Source of the DNA: an uncultured Bacteroidales bacterium | GTDB taxonomy: Bacteria; Bacteroidota; Bacteroidia; Bacteroidales; UBA3824 | NCBI GenBank assembly: GCA_937877455.1 | Contig: CALFIU010000179.1 | Location: 1 to 41,667, forward strand | DNA: 41,667 nt | Reading direction: 5' to 3' | In this document: positions 41,257 to 41,667 of the stretch, in pieces | How positions within the stretch are numbered: position 1 is the first letter of the stretch | Layout of the letters: every line of letters begins with the position of its first letter | The notes under the pieces: model-generated | Told to the model about the DNA's origin: nothing | Database searches by the model: none | Seen by the model: the letters and a program-made list of their open reading frames with translations, nothing else | Position numbers and translations under genes: made by a program

Positions 41257-41264
41257 TATCTTTG
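41257..41264 (+). promoter_or_regulatory. -7 element TATCTTTG of the last gene
   Basis: TATCTTTG fits TAnnTTTG and lies 26 bases before ATG 41291, giving a leader of about 20 bases. Confidence 0.55.
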
Positions 41265-41290
41265 CCCTCACAACCAAAACTCCCAACATT

Positions 41291-41667
41291 ATGGAACAGA
41301 AAGTACGGCTATTGCCATCGGGCATTAATGATTTTGAGCGCATCCGCCGCGACAACCTCTATTATGTTGATAAGACGCAATTTATCAACACATTGGAGAG
41401 CGGCGATAGTTATGTATTTTTCGGACGGCCACGGCGGTTCGGCAAAAGTCTGTTTGTCAGTATGTTGGAGGCTTATTATGACATCAATAACAAAGACCGT
41501 TTCGACGAACTTTTTTCGGGGCTGTGGATTCACGAGCATCCAACGGAGCGAAGGGCGTTCTATCAGGTGTTGAAGTTGGATTTTTCGCAGGTGGACGGCA
41601 AGATTGAAAACCTTGAAGATAAGTTCAACGATTATTGCTGCGTACAGTTGGAGAAATTTGCAAAAAA
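41291..41667 (+). CDS. AAA-ATPase-like / PD-(D/E)XK protein, N-terminal part
   Basis: The frame is open from ATG 41291 to the window edge (125 codons, cut). MEQKVRLLPSGINDFERIRRDNLYYVDKTQFI, then YVFFGRPRRFGKSLFVSML with a P-loop-like GRPRRFGKS, then YYDINNKDRFDELFSGLWI, is the standard start of the Bacteroidetes AAA-ATPase_like (PF09820) family. Its C-terminal half, outside the window, is usually a PD-(D/E)XK nuclease-like domain. Such genes occur in many near-identical copies per genome and have no established function. A promoter is present; intactness cannot be judged. Confidence 0.88.
   Translation, partial: MEQKVRLLPSGINDFERIRRDNLYYVDKTQFINTLESGDSYVFFGRPRRFGKSLFVSMLEAYYDINNKDRFDELFSGLWIHEHPTERRAFYQVLKLDFSQVDGKIENLEDKFNDYCCVQLEKFAK

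Noticed and set aside
1..41667. CRISPR array or rRNA operon
   Set aside because: No regularly spaced repeats beyond the in-frame RAEG units and no rRNA-like sequence were seen.

Overview
The window looks like a chromosomal segment of an AT-rich Bacteroidales bacterium, probably an uncultured gut or rumen lineage. Three things point there. Many genes have the Bacteroidetes-type -7 promoter element TAnnTTTG a short distance upstream. The gene content is typical of the order: purM-prfA-pyrF, a YfhO-family protein, a MurF-like/alanine racemase fusion, DUF6427, DUF5723, DUF3352, a YfbK-type VWA lipoprotein, and GH43/GH97/GH31 enzymes with CBM6. Shine-Dalgarno sequences are mostly absent. Genus cannot be decided from what I can see.

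Layout. (1) 1-980: the 3' end of an Rpn-type nuclease/transposase gene with a RAEG tandem repeat, then a frameshifted remnant of a FISUMP/DUF1566-like domain and an inverted repeat. (2) 982-8309, + strand: a YbdG-type MscS channel with an unusual insertion, then three envelope genes (DUF3352-like/propeller protein, unknown lipoprotein, DUF5723 outer-membrane protein) closed by a strong terminator. (3) 8449-13551, + strand: VWA lipoprotein, purM, prfA, pyrF. (4) 13738-20962, - strand: ychF, YfhO membrane protein, a GT-C mannosyltransferase-like protein and an MsbA-type ABC exporter. (5) 21100-26873, + strand: purD, MATE transporter, cytidylate-kinase-like protein and the alanine racemase fusion, whose MurF-like half has lost its P-loop. 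(6) 26879-28895: divergent DUF6427 membrane protein and AraC regulator. (7) 29019-31632: tRNA-Gln(UUG) followed by three toxin-antitoxin modules. Two are paralogous PIN/antitoxin pairs in tandem, and one is an MntA/HepT (MNT/HEPN) pair. (8) 31716-32525, - strand: an unknown, probably abundant lipoprotein. (9) 32858-41154, + strand: a glycoside hydrolase cluster GH43-CBM6-GH43-CBM6, GH97, GH43, GH31. (10) 41291-end: the start of an AAA-ATPase-like/PD-(D/E)XK protein.

How the genes work together. Regions 3-5 are mostly housekeeping: purine and pyrimidine synthesis, translation termination, D-alanine supply and envelope transport. Region 9 should remove arabinosyl or xylosyl, alpha-galactosyl and alpha-xylosyl side groups from a decorated hemicellulose such as xyloglucan or arabinoxylan, but no SusC/SusD pair is in the window. 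Two of its four genes are clearly more G+C-rich than their neighbours, so the cluster is a compositional mosaic. The points most worth a second look are the MurF-like pseudoenzyme domain on the racemase, the tandem PIN modules with a perfect 74-bp shared patch and a lost active-site Asp in one copy, the inserted domain in the MscS channel, genes whose -7 elements lie almost at the start codon (leaderless mRNA), and the GC switch inside the GH31 gene. I did not find a convincing wholly new multi-gene system.
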